Made by a program: the position numbers and the translations under genes | The notes under the pieces: model-generated | The model's input: the letters and a program-made list of their open reading frames with translations, nothing else | What the model was told of the DNA's origin: nothing | Databases searched by the model: none | NCBI GenBank assembly: GCA_037178625.1 | Contig: CM074130.1 | Location: forward strand, 558,001-622,000 | DNA length: 64,000 nucleotides | DNA from: Skeletonema tropicum | Lineage: Eukaryota; Bacillariophyta; Thalassiosirophyceae; Thalassiosirales; Thalassiosiraceae | Direction: 5' to 3' | In this document: piece after piece, positions 7,504 through 20,314 of the stretch | Layout: the number at the start of each line of letters is the position of its first letter | Numbering within the stretch: the first letter of the stretch is position 1

Positions 7504-8893
7504 CGTCAGCTAGATATCTCTAGCAGAGGTGGAATGGTTGATTACAATACTACTTTTGTCATGTGCTATCTGGTACATAAAATTCAACGTGTTGAGATGG
7601 GTTTTTGATGCATTCCTGCAAGCCGTGAAACAAAGAAAGTCGGTGGAAGCAAAATTCAAATTCTGTCGTGTAAGGAACAATTTATGTAGACTCTCGTGAA
7701 TTGACGACTTCGCAACAATAGTACTGTGGGAATTGGTAGTTAAAGGCTGAAGTGGCCCTTTATTTGATCTATTTAGAGGAGTCTCATCTTTTGTGGTGTG
7801 GCCCGGGAGGAAAATGGACCAGCCAAAATTGCGAATCAGCATGCCAATGGATAAGTATCTAGCTAGAAGGCATTTCACAGGAAAGAATGGATGCAAGTAA
7901 TGTGCTGTAGAGCAACAAGAATGAGTTAAACAGTGGGTGAGATGTGAGGGTGAGCGGGCTTGCTTGTAGATAGTCTCCAGCTCCAGCTAGCTAGCAATAC
8001 AATGACAGCAGCAGCAACCAAATAAAAATAATGATGCCAGTGGATGTAATGATGATGAAGCCGCCACCGCCAAGGATGATGAATGGATTCGCAGTCGAGC
8101 GAAGCGAGGCAGTGGAAGTATGAAAGTCAAACTACCATCGCCTAGAGCGAGTGAGCCGGAGGCGAGAGGGAGCTGATGGACGAGAAATACAAACAACATT
8201 GACAATATTGACTGCGGTGGTGAAAATAATCATGTTAAAGCGAGTGAGCCGTGAGGCGAAGGAGTTGTTGATTGGAATGCTGTCGTCATTTTTGACGTTA
8301 TTGGTGATAATGATGATATTGACGGCGGTGGAAATCTCTCTCCATCTCTCTTCTTTTGAAAATTGGATGCGAAGTGAGCGCAGCGAGCTGAGCATTTCCA
8401 TTGAGAATAGAAGGATTCTAGGGGTCGCTTTGCTTGACTCGATTGACAAAAGATCGATACTTGGGCTTGATACTTGATACTACAACCAATCGATAGAGCG
8501 CAATGAGAGCTTTCCAAATCACTACCCAGCGTCTTCGTACGTCCGCTTCAAGAGAAGATAGAGGAAAAGGTCAATACAATTTGGATGTATCGGATTGGAG
8601 TGCAAGGCAAGTAAAAGGAGAGAAGATATCTAATTTATTATGCAATTGGTGTATGAGAGCTTTCCAAAACACTACTAATCGCCTCCATACGATAAATACA
8701 AGCCAAGATATCAAAGGAGCTATCATTTATCGTAATGCTATAAAAGTCGCTTATCCTTACTACACTATCTGAACCTGAACATCCGTCACTACATATTTGG
8801 TTGATTGTCATATTATACATGTAATGATCTCTCCAACAGCAACTGGTACCCCGTGAGACGAACGGTGTAATGTGAATTTTGTCGTCTGCTTGT
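6617..8893 (-). repeat. Array unit 2 (type A, 2277 bp)
   Basis: Length equals unit 1, and I see no difference beyond the base corresponding to 4366. It is the first unit with the fusion junction (6616/6617). Confidence 0.97.
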
Positions 8894-9780
8894 TTGGCGC
8901 TACCACTGGTCACTCGTTGTTGCTGTTGCTGCTGTTGACCTAATTTGCTTCGAGACGGACTCGGCTTTGACATGGTATGAGTCACCGTCAGCGGGACAAA
9001 GTCCACTGCCTTTGCTTTCGCTGCTGCACCCTCCCCCTTCTCTCTCGACTGATTCCGTGGTGCAGAATTCGCACGAGCAGCAACAGCAGTACGTGACGAT
9101 GATTTGGTACTACGAGAGAATGATCTTCCAGTGGACATTACCCCCCCTCGCCCTCCTCCCCTACTACTTTTACTACTTGTTCGATTTGGAGAGGATAAGG
9201 AGAGTGCTGCTGCTGCTGATTTGGCAGATGATGATCTGCTCGGTGAATTTTCATAACTCTTTGTCACTTTACTATTCCGAGTGGCAGTATTATTACTCGC
9301 AGTATTGTTCGTTGCAGCAGCGGTAGTGGAAGTGGTATTAAGTCGAGATAACAATTTGGCAGGAGACATACTCCGAATCTTCGACCGTGATGATTTTGTA
9401 GTATCGACAATGGTGGTGGAGACATCCTCATAGGAACATAGCGATGCCAAATTATTGTTATTATTAATGTTGTGAGTGTGAGTGTGGTCGCTTCCATTGC
9501 TGTTGGTGCGACGATGTTGATGTTGTCGAATGGTAGATGAAGATGATCGGGTCGGTGTTCTACTGGTAGTAACTGCGGTGGTGGTGGCGGCCAAGGGGGA
9601 GGGGGAACGATTCTTTTTTCGTGGTAAAAATCGACGTGCTGGTGAGGGAGAGGATGCGGCTTGAGCAGTTGCTGTTGTTGATGATGATGATGCCTTGGTG
9701 CGTGATTTACTACGACCACGACGTGTCGGAGGGAGGGTAGTAGTATGCCCTCCTCCGGGTGATAGCGGTGGATTCATCAT
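8638..9780 (-). CDS. Truncated gene copy in unit 3: open 380-codon chimeric ORF
   Basis: Identical in translation to the unit 2 copy, including the 85-residue readthrough tail. Confidence 0.5.
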   Translation of the reverse strand: MMNPPLSPGGGHTTTLPPTRRGRSKSRTKASSSSTTATAQAASSPSPARRFLPRKKNRSPSPLAATTTAVTTSRTPTRSSSSTIRQHQHRRTNSNGSDHTHTHNINNNNNLASLCSYEDVSTTIVDTTKSSRSKIRSMSPAKLLSRLNTTSTTAAATNNTASNNTATRNSKVTKSYENSPSRSSSAKSAAAALSLSSPNRTSSKSSRGGGRGGVMSTGRSFSRSTKSSSRTAVAARANSAPRNQSREKGEGAAAKAKAVDFVPLTVTHTMSKPSPSRSKLGQQQQQQQRVTSGSAKQADDKIHITPFVSRGTSCCWRDHYMYNMTINQICSDGCSGSDSVVRISDFYSITINDSSFDILACIYRMEAISSVLESSHTPIA

Positions 9781-11170
9781 CGTCAGCTAGATATCTCTAG
9801 CAGAGGTGGAATGGTTGATTACAATACTACTTTTGTCATGTGCTATCTGGTACATAAAATTCAACGTGTTGAGATGGGTTTTTGATGCATTCCTGCAAGC
9901 CGTGAAACAAAGAAAGTCGGTGGAAGCAAAATTCAAATTCTGTCGTGTAAGGAACAATTTATGTAGACTCTCGTGAATTGACGACTTCGCAACAATAGTA
10001 CTGTGGGAATTGGTAGTTAAAGGCTGAAGTGGCCCTTTATTTGATCTATTTAGAGGAGTCTCATCTTTTGTGGTGTGGCCCGGGAGGAAAATGGACCAGC
10101 CAAAATTGCGAATCAGCATGCCAATGGATAAGTATCTAGCTAGAAGGCATTTCACAGGAAAGAATGGATGCAAGTAATGTGCTGTAGAGCAACAAGAATG
10201 AGTTAAACAGTGGGTGAGATGTGAGGGTGAGCGGGCTTGCTTGTAGATAGTCTCCAGCTCCAGCTAGCTAGCAATACAATGACAGCAGCAGCAACCAAAT
10301 AAAAATAATGATGCCAGTGGATGTAATGATGATGAAGCCGCCACCGCCAAGGATGATGAATGGATTCGCAGTCGAGCGAAGCGAGGCAGTGGAAGTATGA
10401 AAGTCAAACTACCATCGCCTAGAGCGAGTGAGCCGGAGGCGAGAGGGAGCTGATGGACGAGAAATACAAACAACATTGACAATATTGACTGCGGTGGTGA
10501 AAATAATCATGTTAAAGCGAGTGAGCCGTGAGGCGAAGGAGTTGTTGATTGGAATGCTGTCGTCATTTTTGACGTTATTGGTGATAATGATGATATTGAC
10601 GGCGGTGGAAATCTCTCTCCATCTCTCTTCTTTTGAAAATTGGATGCGAAGTGAGCGCAGCGAGCTGAGCATTTCCATTGAGAATAGAAGGATTCTAGGG
10701 GTCGCTTTGCTTGACTCGATTGACAAAAGATCGATACTTGGGCTTGATACTTGATACTACAACCAATCGATAGAGCGCAATGAGAGCTTTCCAAATCACT
10801 ACCCAGCGTCTTCGTACGTCCGCTTCAAGAGAAGATAGAGGAAAAGGTCAATACAATTTGGATGTATCGGATTGGAGTGCAAGGCAAGTAAAAGGAGAGA
10901 AGATATCTAATTTATTATGCAATTGGTGTATGAGAGCTTTCCAAAACACTACTAATCGCCTCCATACGATAAATACAAGCCAAGATATCAAAGGAGCTAT
11001 CATTTATCGTAATGCTATAAAAGTCGCTTATCCTTACTACACTATCTGAACCTGAACATCCGTCACTACATATTTGGTTGATTGTCATATTATACATGTA
11101 ATGATCTCTCCAACAGCAACTGGTACCCCGTGAGACGAACGGTGTAATGTGAATTTTGTCGTCTGCTTGT
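8894..11170 (-). repeat. Array unit 3 (type A, 2277 bp)
   Basis: Same length and diagnostic alleles as unit 2. Confidence 0.97.
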
Positions 11171-12057
11171 TTGGCGCTACCACTGGTCACTCGTTGTTGC
11201 TGTTGCTGCTGTTGACCTAATTTGCTTCGAGACGGACTCGGCTTTGACATGGTATGAGTCACCGTCAGCGGGACAAAGTCCACTGCCTTTGCTTTCGCTG
11301 CTGCACCCTCCCCCTTCTCTCTCGACTGATTCCGTGGTGCAGAATTCGCACGAGCAGCAACAGCAGTACGTGACGATGATTTGGTACTACGAGAGAATGA
11401 TCTTCCAGTGGACATTACCCCCCCTCGCCCTCCTCCCCTACTACTTTTACTACTTGTTCGATTTGGAGAGGATAAGGAGAGTGCTGCTGCTGCTGATTTG
11501 GCAGATGATGATCTGCTCGGTGAATTTTCATAACTCTTTGTCACTTTACTATTCCGAGTGGCAGTATTATTACTCGCAGTATTGTTCGTTGCAGCAGCGG
11601 TAGTGGAAGTGGTATTAAGTCGAGATAACAATTTGGCAGGAGACATACTCCGAATCTTCGACCGTGATGATTTTGTAGTATCGACAATGGTGGTGGAGAC
11701 ATCCTCATAGGAACATAGCGATGCCAAATTATTGTTATTATTAATGTTGTGAGTGTGAGTGTGGTCGCTTCCATTGCTGTTGGTGCGACGATGTTGATGT
11801 TGTCGAATGGTAGATGAAGATGATCGGGTCGGTGTTCTACTGGTAGTAACTGCGGTGGTGGTGGCGGCCAAGGGGGAGGGGGAACGATTCTTTTTTCGTG
11901 GTAAAAATCGACGTGCTGGTGAGGGAGAGGATGCGGCTTGAGCAGTTGCTGTTGTTGATGATGATGATGCCTTGGTGCGTGATTTACTACGACCACGACG
12001 TGTCGGAGGGAGGGTAGTAGTATGCCCTCCTCCGGGTGATAGCGGTGGATTCATCAT
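10915..12057 (-). CDS. Truncated gene copy in unit 4: open 380-codon chimeric ORF
   Basis: Translation identical to the copies in units 2 and 3. Confidence 0.5.
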   Translation of the reverse strand: MMNPPLSPGGGHTTTLPPTRRGRSKSRTKASSSSTTATAQAASSPSPARRFLPRKKNRSPSPLAATTTAVTTSRTPTRSSSSTIRQHQHRRTNSNGSDHTHTHNINNNNNLASLCSYEDVSTTIVDTTKSSRSKIRSMSPAKLLSRLNTTSTTAAATNNTASNNTATRNSKVTKSYENSPSRSSSAKSAAAALSLSSPNRTSSKSSRGGGRGGVMSTGRSFSRSTKSSSRTAVAARANSAPRNQSREKGEGAAAKAKAVDFVPLTVTHTMSKPSPSRSKLGQQQQQQQRVTSGSAKQADDKIHITPFVSRGTSCCWRDHYMYNMTINQICSDGCSGSDSVVRISDFYSITINDSSFDILACIYRMEAISSVLESSHTPIA

Positions 12058-13447
12058 CGTCAGCTAGATATCTCTAGCAGAGGTGGAATGGTTGATTACA
12101 ATACTACTTTTGTCATGTGCTATCTGGTACATAAAATTCAACGTGTTGAGATGGGTTTTTGATGCATTCCTGCAAGCCGTGAAACAAAGAAAGTCGGTGG
12201 AAGCAAAATTCAAATTCTGTCGTGTAAGGAACAATTTATGTAGACTCTCGTGAATTGACGACTTCGCAACAATAGTACTGTGGGAATTGGTAGTTAAAGG
12301 CTGAAGTGGCCCTTTATTTGATCTATTTAGAGGAGTCTCATCTTTTGTGGTGTGGCCCGGGAGGAAAATGGACCAGCCAAAATTGCGAATCAGCATGCCA
12401 ATGGATAAGTATCTAGCTAGAAGGCATTTCACAGGAAAGAATGGATGCAAGTAATGTGCTGTAGAGCAACAAGAATGAGTTAAACAGTGGGTGAGATGTG
12501 AGGGTGAGCGGGCTTGCTTGTAGATAGTCTCCAGCTCCAGCTAGCTAGCAATACAATGACAGCAGCAGCAACCAAATAAAAATAATGATGCCAGTGGATG
12601 TAATGATGATGAAGCCGCCACCGCCAAGGATGATGAATGGATTCGCAGTCGAGCGAAGCGAGGCAGTGGAAGTATGAAAGTCAAACTACCATCGCCTAGA
12701 GCGAGTGAGCCGGAGGCGAGAGGGAGCTGATGGACGAGAAATACAAACAACATTGACAATATTGACTGCGGTGGTGAAAATAATCATGTTAAAGCGAGTG
12801 AGCCGTGAGGCGAAGGAGTTGTTGATTGGAATGCTGTCGTCATTTTTGACGTTATTGGTGATAATGATGATATTGACGGCGGTGGAAATCTCTCTCCATC
12901 TCTCTTCTTTTGAAAATTGGATGCGAAGTGAGCGCAGCGAGCTGAGCATTTCCATTGAGAATAGAAGGATTCTAGGGGTCGCTTTGCTTGACTCGATTGA
13001 CAAAAGATCGATACTTGGGCTTGATACTTGATACTACAACCAATCGATAGAGCGCAATGAGAGCTTTCCAAATCACTACCCAGCGTCTTCGTACGTCCGC
13101 TTCAAGAGAAGATAGAGGAAAAGGTCAATACAATTTGGATGTATCGGATTGGAGTGCAAGGCAAGTAAAAGGAGAGAAGATATCTAATTTATTATGCAAT
13201 TGGTGTATGAGAGCTTTCCAAAACACTACTAATCGCCTCCATACGATAAATACAAGCCAAGATATCAAAGGAGCTATCATTTATCGTAATGCTATAAAAG
13301 TCGCTTATCCTTACTACACTATCTGAACCTGAACATCCGTCACTACATATTTGGTTGATTGTCATATTATACATGTAATGATCTCTCCAACAGCAACTGG
13401 TACCCCGTGAGACGAACGGTGTAATGTGAATTTTGTCGTCTGCTTGT
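11171..13447 (-). repeat. Array unit 4 (type A, 2277 bp)
   Basis: The last pure type-A unit of the left block; all diagnostic sites match units 2 and 3. Confidence 0.97.
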
Positions 13448-14332
13448 TTGGCGCTACCACTGGTCACTCGTTGTTGCTGTTGCTGCTGTTGACCTAATTT
13501 GCTTCGAGACGGACTCGGCTTTGACATGGTATGAGTCACCGTCAGCGGGACAAAGTCCACTGCCTTTGCTTTCGCTGCTGCACCCTCCCCCTTCTCTCTC
13601 GACTGATTCCGTGGTGCAGAATTCGCACGAGCAGCAACAGCAGTACGTGACGATGATTTGGTACTACGAGAGAATGATCTTCCAGTGGACATTACCCCCC
13701 CTCGCCCTCCTCCCCTACTACTTTTACTACTTGTTCGATTGGAGAGGATAAGGAGAGTGCTGCTGCTGCTGATTTGGCAGATGATGATCTGCTCGGTGAA
13801 TTTTCATAACTCTTTGTCACTTTACTATTCCGAGTGGCAGTATTATTACTCGCAGTATTGTTCGTTGCAGCAGCGGTAGTGGAAGTGGTATTAAGTCGAG
13901 ATAACAATTTGGCAGGAGACATACTCCGAATCTTCGACCGTGATGATTTTGTAGTATCGACAATGGTGGTGGAGACATCCTCATAGGAACATAGCGATGC
14001 CAAATTATTGTTATTATTAATGTTGTGAGTGTGAGTGTGGTCGCTTCCATTGCTGTTGGTGCGACGATGTTGATGTTGTCGAATGGTAGATGAAGATGAT
14101 CGGGTCGGTGTTCTACTGGTAGTAACTGCGGTGGTGGTGGCGGCCAAGGGGGAGGGGGAACGATTCTTTTTTCGTGGTAAAAATCGACGTGCTGGTGAGG
14201 GAGAGGATGCGGCTTGAGCAGTTGCTGTTGTTGATGATGATGATGCCTTGGTGCGTGATTTACTACGACCACGACGTGTCGGAGGGAGGGTAGTATATGC
14301 CCTCCTCCGGGTGATAGCGGTGGATTCATCAT
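13192..14332 (-). pseudogene. Truncated gene copy in unit 5: two frameshifts
   Basis: The ATG pair is intact at 14327-14332. A 1-bp loss near 14295 shifts frame after about residue 12, and a lost T at about 13739 shifts it again, so the chimeric ORF is split into three frames. Both changes are single-base and could be consensus errors. Confidence 0.6.
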
Positions 14333-15730
14333 CGTCAGCTAGATATCTCTAGCAGAGGTGGAATGGTTGATTACAATATACTACTTTTGTCATGTGCTAT
14401 CTGGTACATAAAATTCAACGTGTTGAGATGGGTTTTTGATGCATTCCTGCAAGCCGTGAAACAAAGAAAGTCGGTGGAAGCAAAATTCAAATTCTGTCGT
14501 GTAAGGAACAATTTATGTAGACTCTCGTGAATTGACGACTTCGCAAGTATAGTACAATGTGGGAATTGGTAGTTAAAGGCTGAAGTGGCCCTTTATTTGA
14601 TCTATTTAGAGGAGTCTCATCTTTTGTGGTGTGGCCCGGGAGGAAAATGGACCAGCCAAAATTGCGAATCAGCATGCCAATGGATAAGTATCTAGCTAGA
14701 AGGCATTTCACAGGAAAGAATGGATGCAAGTAATGTGCTGTAGAGCAACAAGAATGAGTTAAACAGTGGGTGAGATGTGAGGGTGAGCGGGCTTGCTTGT
14801 AGATAGTCTCCAGCTCCAGCTAGCTAGCAATACAATGACAGCAGCAGCAACCAAATAAAAATAATGATGCCAGTGGATGTAATGATGATGAAGCCGCCAC
14901 CGCCAAGGATGATGAATGGATTCGCAGTCGAGCGAAGCGAGGCAGTGGAAGTATGAAAGTCAAACTACCATCGCCTAGAGCGAGTGAGCCGGAGGCGAGA
15001 GGGAGCTGATGGACGAGAAATACAAACAACATTGACAATATTGACTGCGGTGGTGAAAATAATCATGTTAAAGCGAGTGAGCCGTGAGGCGAAGGAGTTG
15101 TTGATTGGAATGCTGTCGTCATTTTTGACGTTATTGGTGATAATGATGATATTGACGGCGGTGGAAATCTCTCTCCATCTCTCTTCTTTTGAAAATTGGA
15201 TGCGAAGTGAGCGCAGCGAGCTGAGCATTTCCATTGAGAATAGAAGGATTCTAGGGGTCGCTTTGCTTGACTCGATTGACAAAAGATCGATACTTGGGCT
15301 TGATACTTGATACTACAACCAATCGATAGAGCGCAATGAGAGCTTTCCAAATCACTACTCACTCAGCGTCTTCGTACGTCCGCTTCAAGAGAAGATAGAG
15401 GAAAAGGTCAATACAATTTGGATGTATCGGATTGGAGTGCAAGGCAAGTAAAAGGAGAGAAGATATCTAATTTATTATGCAATTGGTGTATGAGAGCTTT
15501 CCAAAACACTACTAATCGCCTCCATACGATAAATACAAGCCAAGATATCAAAGGAGCTATCATTTATCGTAATGCTATAAAAGTCGCTTATCCTTACTAC
15601 ACTATCTGAACCTGAACATCCGTCACTACATATTTGGTTGATTGTCATATTATACATGTAATGATCTCTCCAACAGCAACTGGTACCCCGTGAGACGAAC
15701 GGTGTAATGTGAATTTTGTCGTCTGCTTGT
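13448..15730 (-). repeat. Array unit 5 (mixed, 2283 bp)
   Basis: Length equals type A plus 6: minus 1 at 13736-13741 (one T lost), minus 1 near 14295, plus 2 (acaatatac, type-B allele) near 14375, plus 2 near 14546 (a blend of the two alleles), plus 4 near 15357 (type-B ctcactcag). Confidence 0.95.
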
Positions 15731-16626
15731 TTGGCGCTACCACTGGTCACTCGTTGTTGCTGTTGCTGCTGTTGACCTAATTTGCTTCGAGACGGACTCG
15801 GCTTTGACATGGTATGAGTCACCGTCAGCGGGACAAAGTCCACTGCCTTTGCTTTCGCTGCTGCACCCTCCCCCTTCTCTCTCGACTGATTCCGTGGTGC
15901 AGAATTCGCACGAGCAGCAACAGCAGTACGTGACGATGATTTGGTACTACGAGAGAATGATCTTCCAGTGGACATTACCCCCCCTCGCCCTCCTCCCCTA
16001 CTACTTTTACTACTTGTTCGATTTGGAGAGGATAAGGAGAGTGCTGCTGCTGCTGATTTGGCAGATGATGATCTGCTCGGTGAATTTTCATAACTCTTTG
16101 TCACTTTACTATTCCGAGTGGCAGTATTATTACTCGCAGTATTGTTCGTTGCAGCAGCGGTAGTGGAAGTGGTATTAAGTCGAGATAACAATTTGGCAGG
16201 AGACATACTCCGAATCTTCGACCGTGATGATTTTGTAGTATCGACAATGGTGGTGGAGACATCCTCATAGGAACATAGCGATGCCAAATTATTGTTATTA
16301 TTAATGTTGTGAGTGTGAGTGTGGTCGCTTCCATTGCTGTTGGTGCGACGATGTTGATGTTGTCGAATGGTAGATGAAGATGATCGGGTCGGTGTTCTAC
16401 TGGTAGTAACTGCGGTGGTGGTGGCGGCCAAGGGGGAGGGGGAACGATTCTTTTTTTTCGTGGTAAAAATCGACGTGCTGGTGAGGGAGAGGATGCGGCT
16501 TGAGCAGTTGTCGCCTGTTGTTGATGATGATGATGCCTTGGTGCGTGATTTACTACGACCACGACGTGTCGGAGGGAGGGTAGTAGTATGCCCTCCTCCG
16601 GGTGATAGCGGTGGATTCATCATCAT
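15475..16626 (-). CDS. Truncated gene copy in unit 6: open 383-codon ORF with compensating indels
   Basis: A 4-nt insertion near 16510 and a 2-nt T-run expansion near 16455 together add 6 nt. Residues of about 37-55 are therefore read in another frame (GDNCSSRILSL...) before the normal sequence resumes at KKNRSPSP. The readthrough tail is normal. The compensation may be chance: the 4-nt insertion looks like an incomplete type-B allele. Confidence 0.4.
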   Translation of the reverse strand: MMMNPPLSPGGGHTTTLPPTRRGRSKSRTKASSSSTTGDNCSSRILSLTSTSIFTTKKKNRSPSPLAATTTAVTTSRTPTRSSSSTIRQHQHRRTNSNGSDHTHTHNINNNNNLASLCSYEDVSTTIVDTTKSSRSKIRSMSPAKLLSRLNTTSTTAAATNNTASNNTATRNSKVTKSYENSPSRSSSAKSAAAALSLSSPNRTSSKSSRGGGRGGVMSTGRSFSRSTKSSSRTAVAARANSAPRNQSREKGEGAAAKAKAVDFVPLTVTHTMSKPSPSRSKLGQQQQQQQRVTSGSAKQADDKIHITPFVSRGTSCCWRDHYMYNMTINQICSDGCSGSDSVVRISDFYSITINDSSFDILACIYRMEAISSVLESSHTPIA

Positions 16627-18018
16627 CGTCAGCTAGATATCTCTAGCAGAGGTGGAATGGTTGATTACAATATACTACTTTTGTCATGTGCTATCTGGTA
16701 CATAAAATTCAACAGTGTTGAGATGGGTTTTTGATGCATTCCTGCAAGCCGTGAAACAAAGAAAGTCGTGGAAGCAAAATTTAAATTCTGTCGTGTAAGG
16801 AACAATTTATGTAGACTCGCGAATTGACGACTTCGCAACAATAGTACTGGGAATTGGTAGTTAAAGGCTGAAGTGGCCCTTTATTTGATCTATTTAGAGG
16901 AGTCTCATCTTTTGTGGTGTGGCCCGGGAGGAAAATGGACCAGCCAAAATTGCGAATCAGCATGCCAATGGATAAGTATCTAGCTAGAAGGCATTTCACA
17001 GGAAAGAATGGATGCAAGTAATGTGCTGTAGAGCAACAAGAATGAGTTAAACAGTGGGTGAGATGTGAGGGTGAGCGGGCTTGCTTGTAGATAGTCTCCA
17101 GCTCCAGCTAGCTAGCAATACAATGACAGCAGCAGCAACCAAATAAAAATAATGATGCCAGTGGATGTAATGATGATGAAGCCGCCACCGCCAAGGATGA
17201 TGAATGGATTCGCAGTCGAGCGAAGCGAGGCAGTGGAAGTATGAAAGTCAAACTACCATCGCCTAGAGCGAGTGAGCCGGAGGCGAGAGGGAGCTGATGG
17301 ACGAGAAATACAAACAACATTGACAATATTGACTGCGGTGGTGAAAATAATCATGTTAAAGCGAGTGAGCCGTGAGGCGAAGGAGTTGTTGATTGGAATG
17401 CTGTCGTCATTTTTGACGTTATTGGTGATAATGATGATATTGACGGCGGTGGAAATCTCTCTCCATCTCTCTTCTTTTGAAAATTGGATGCGAAGTGAGC
17501 GCAGCGAGCTGAGCATTTCCATTGAGAATAGAAGGATTCTAGGGGTCGCTTTGCTTGACTCGATTGACAAAAGATCGATACTTGGGCTTGATACTTGATA
17601 CTACAACCAATCGATAGAGCGCAATGAGAGCTTTCCAAATCACTACTCACTCAGCGTCTTCGTACGTCCGCTTCAAGAGAAGATAGAGGAAAAGGTCAAT
17701 ACAATTTGGATGTATCGGATTGGAGTGCAAGGCAAGTAAAAGGAGAGAAGATATCTAATTTATTATGCAATTGGTGTATGAGAGCTTTCCAAAACACTAC
17801 TAATCGCCTCCATACGATAAATACAAGCCAAGATATCAAAGGAGCTATCATTTATCGTAATGCTATAAAAGTCGCTTATCCTTACTACACTATCTGAACC
17901 TGAACATCCGTCACTACATATTTGGTTGATTGTCATATTATACATGTAATGATCTCTCCAACAGCAACTGGTACCCCGTGAGACGAACGGTGTAATGTGA
18001 ATTTTGTCGTCTGCTTGT
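15731..18018 (-). repeat. Array unit 6 (mixed, 2288 bp)
   Basis: Carries type-B alleles at catcatcatc, acaatatac, aacagtg, aaatttaaa and actcactcag. It carries blends at gttgtcgcctg (4 of the 6 inserted bases), gtcgtgg (1 bp short of either allele), agactcgcg (2 bp short) and caatagtactggg (2 bp short), plus two extra T in a T-run near 16455. Confidence 0.95.
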
Positions 18019-18912
18019 TTGGCGCTACCACTGGTCACTCGTTGTTGCTGTTGCTGCTGTTGACCTAATTTGCTTCGAGACGGACTCGGCTTTGACATGG
18101 TATGAGTCACCGTCAGCGGGACAAAGTCCACTGCCTTTGCTTTCGCTGCTGCACCCTCCCCCTTCTCTCTCGACTGATTCCGTGGTGCAGAATTCGCACG
18201 AGCAGCAACAGCAGTACGTGACGATGATTTGGTACTACGAGAGAATGATCTTCCAGTGGACATTACCCCCCCTCGCCCTCCTCCCCTACTACTTTTACTA
18301 CTTGTTCGATTTGGAGAGGATAAGGAGAGTGCTGCTGCTGCTGATTTGGCAGATGATGATCTGCTCGGTGAATTTTCATAACTCTTTGTCACTTTACTAT
18401 TCCGAGTGGCAGTATTATTACTCGCAGTATTGTTCGTTGCAGCAGCGGTAGTGGAAGTGGTATTAAGTCGAGATAACAATTTGGCAGGAGACATACTCCG
18501 AATCTTCGACCGTGATGATTTTGTAGTATCGACAATGGTGGTGGAGACATCCTCATAGGAACATAGCGATGCCAAATTATTGTTATTATTAATGTTGTGA
18601 GTGTGAGTGTGGTCGCTTCCATTGCTGTTGGTGCGACGATGTTGATGTTGTCGAATGGTAGATGAAGATGATCGGGTCGGTGTTCTACTGGTAGTAACTG
18701 CGGTGGTGGTGGCGGCCAAGGGGGAGGGGGAACGATTCTTTTTTCGTGGTAAAAATCGACGTGCTGGTGAGGGAGAGGATGCGGCTTGAGCAGTTGTCGC
18801 CGCTGTTGTTGATGATGATGATGCCTTGGTGCGTGATTTACTACGACCACGACGTGTCGGAGGGAGGGTAGTATATCCCTCCTCCGGGTGATAGCGGTGG
18901 ATTCATCATCAT
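17763..18912 (-). pseudogene. Truncated gene copy in unit 7: early frameshift
   Basis: Three tandem ATGs at 18904-18912. A 2-bp deficit near 18872 shifts frame at about residue 12; the original frame is open from about codon 64 onward, through the junction and tail (17763-18719). Confidence 0.6.
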
Positions 18913-20314
18913 CGTCAGCTAGATATCTCTAGCAGAGGTGGAATGGTTGATTACAATATACTACTTTTGTCATGTGCTATCTGGTACATAAAATTCAACA
19001 GTGTTGAGATGGGTTTTTGATGCATTCCTGCAAGCCGTGAAACAAAGAAAGTCCGGTGGAAGCAAAATTCAAATTCTGTCGTGTAAGGAACAATTTATGT
19101 AGACTCTCGTGAATTGACGACTTCGCAAGTATTGTACTGTGGAATTGGTAGTTAAAGGCTGAAGTGGCCCTTTATTTGATCTATTTAGAGGAGTCTCATC
19201 TTTTGTGGTGTGGCCCGGGAGGAAAATGGACCAGCCAAAATTGCGAATCAGCATGCCAATGGATAAGTATCTAGCTAGAAGGCATTTCACAGGAAAGAAT
19301 GGATGCAAGTAATGTGCTGTAGAGCAACAAGAATGAGTTAAACAGTGGGTGAGATGTGAGGGTGAGCGGGCTTGCTTGTAGATAGTCTCCAGCTCCAGCT
19401 AGCTAGCAATACAATGACAGCAGCAGCAACCAAATAAAAATAATGATGCCAGTGGATGTAATGATGATGAAGCCGCCACCGCCAAGGATGATGAATGGAT
19501 TCGCAGTCGAGCGAAGCGAGGCAGTGGAAGTATGAAAGTCAAACTACCATCGCCTAGAGCGAGTGAGCCGGAGGCGAGAGGGAGCTGATGGACGAGAAAT
19601 ACAAACAACATTGACAATATTGACTGCGGTGGTGAAAATAATCATGTTAAAGCGAGTGAGCCGTGAGGCGAAGGAGTTGTTGATTGGAATGCTGTCGTCA
19701 TTTTTGACGTTATTGGTGATAATGATGATATTGACGGCGGTGGAAATCTCTCTCCATCTCTCTTCTTTTGAAAATTGGATGCGAAGTGAGCGCAGCGAGC
19801 TGAGCATTTCCATTGAGAATAGAAGGATTCTAGGGGTCGCTTTGCTTGACTCGATTGACAAAAGATCGATACTTGGGCTTGATACTTGATACTACAACCA
19901 ATCGATAGAGCGCAATGAGAGCTTTCCAAATCACTACTCACTCAGCGTCTTCGTACGTCCGCTTCAAGAGAAGATAGAGGAAAAGGTCAATACAATTTAG
20001 ATGTATCGGATTGGAGTTCAAGCTAAGGCAAGTAAAAGGAGAGAAGATATCTAATTTATTATGCAATTGGTGTATGAGAGCTTTCCAAAACACTACTAAT
20101 CGCCTCCATACGATAAATACAAGCCAAGATATCAAAGGAGCTATCATTTATCGTAATGCTATAAAAGTCGCTTATCCTTACTACACTATCTGAACCTGAA
20201 CATCCGTCACTACATATTTGGTTGATTGTCATATTATACATGTAATGATCTCTCCAACAGCAACTGGTACCCCGTGAGACGAACGGTGTAATGTGAATTT
20301 TGTCGTCTGCTTGT
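18019..20314 (-). repeat. Array unit 7 (mostly type B, 2296 bp)
   Basis: First unit with the complete 6-bp tcgccg insertion and the ttcaagctaagg allele. Blends remain at gtagtatatccc (2 bp short of type A), gtccggtgg (union of the alleles) and caagtattgtactgtgg. Confidence 0.95.
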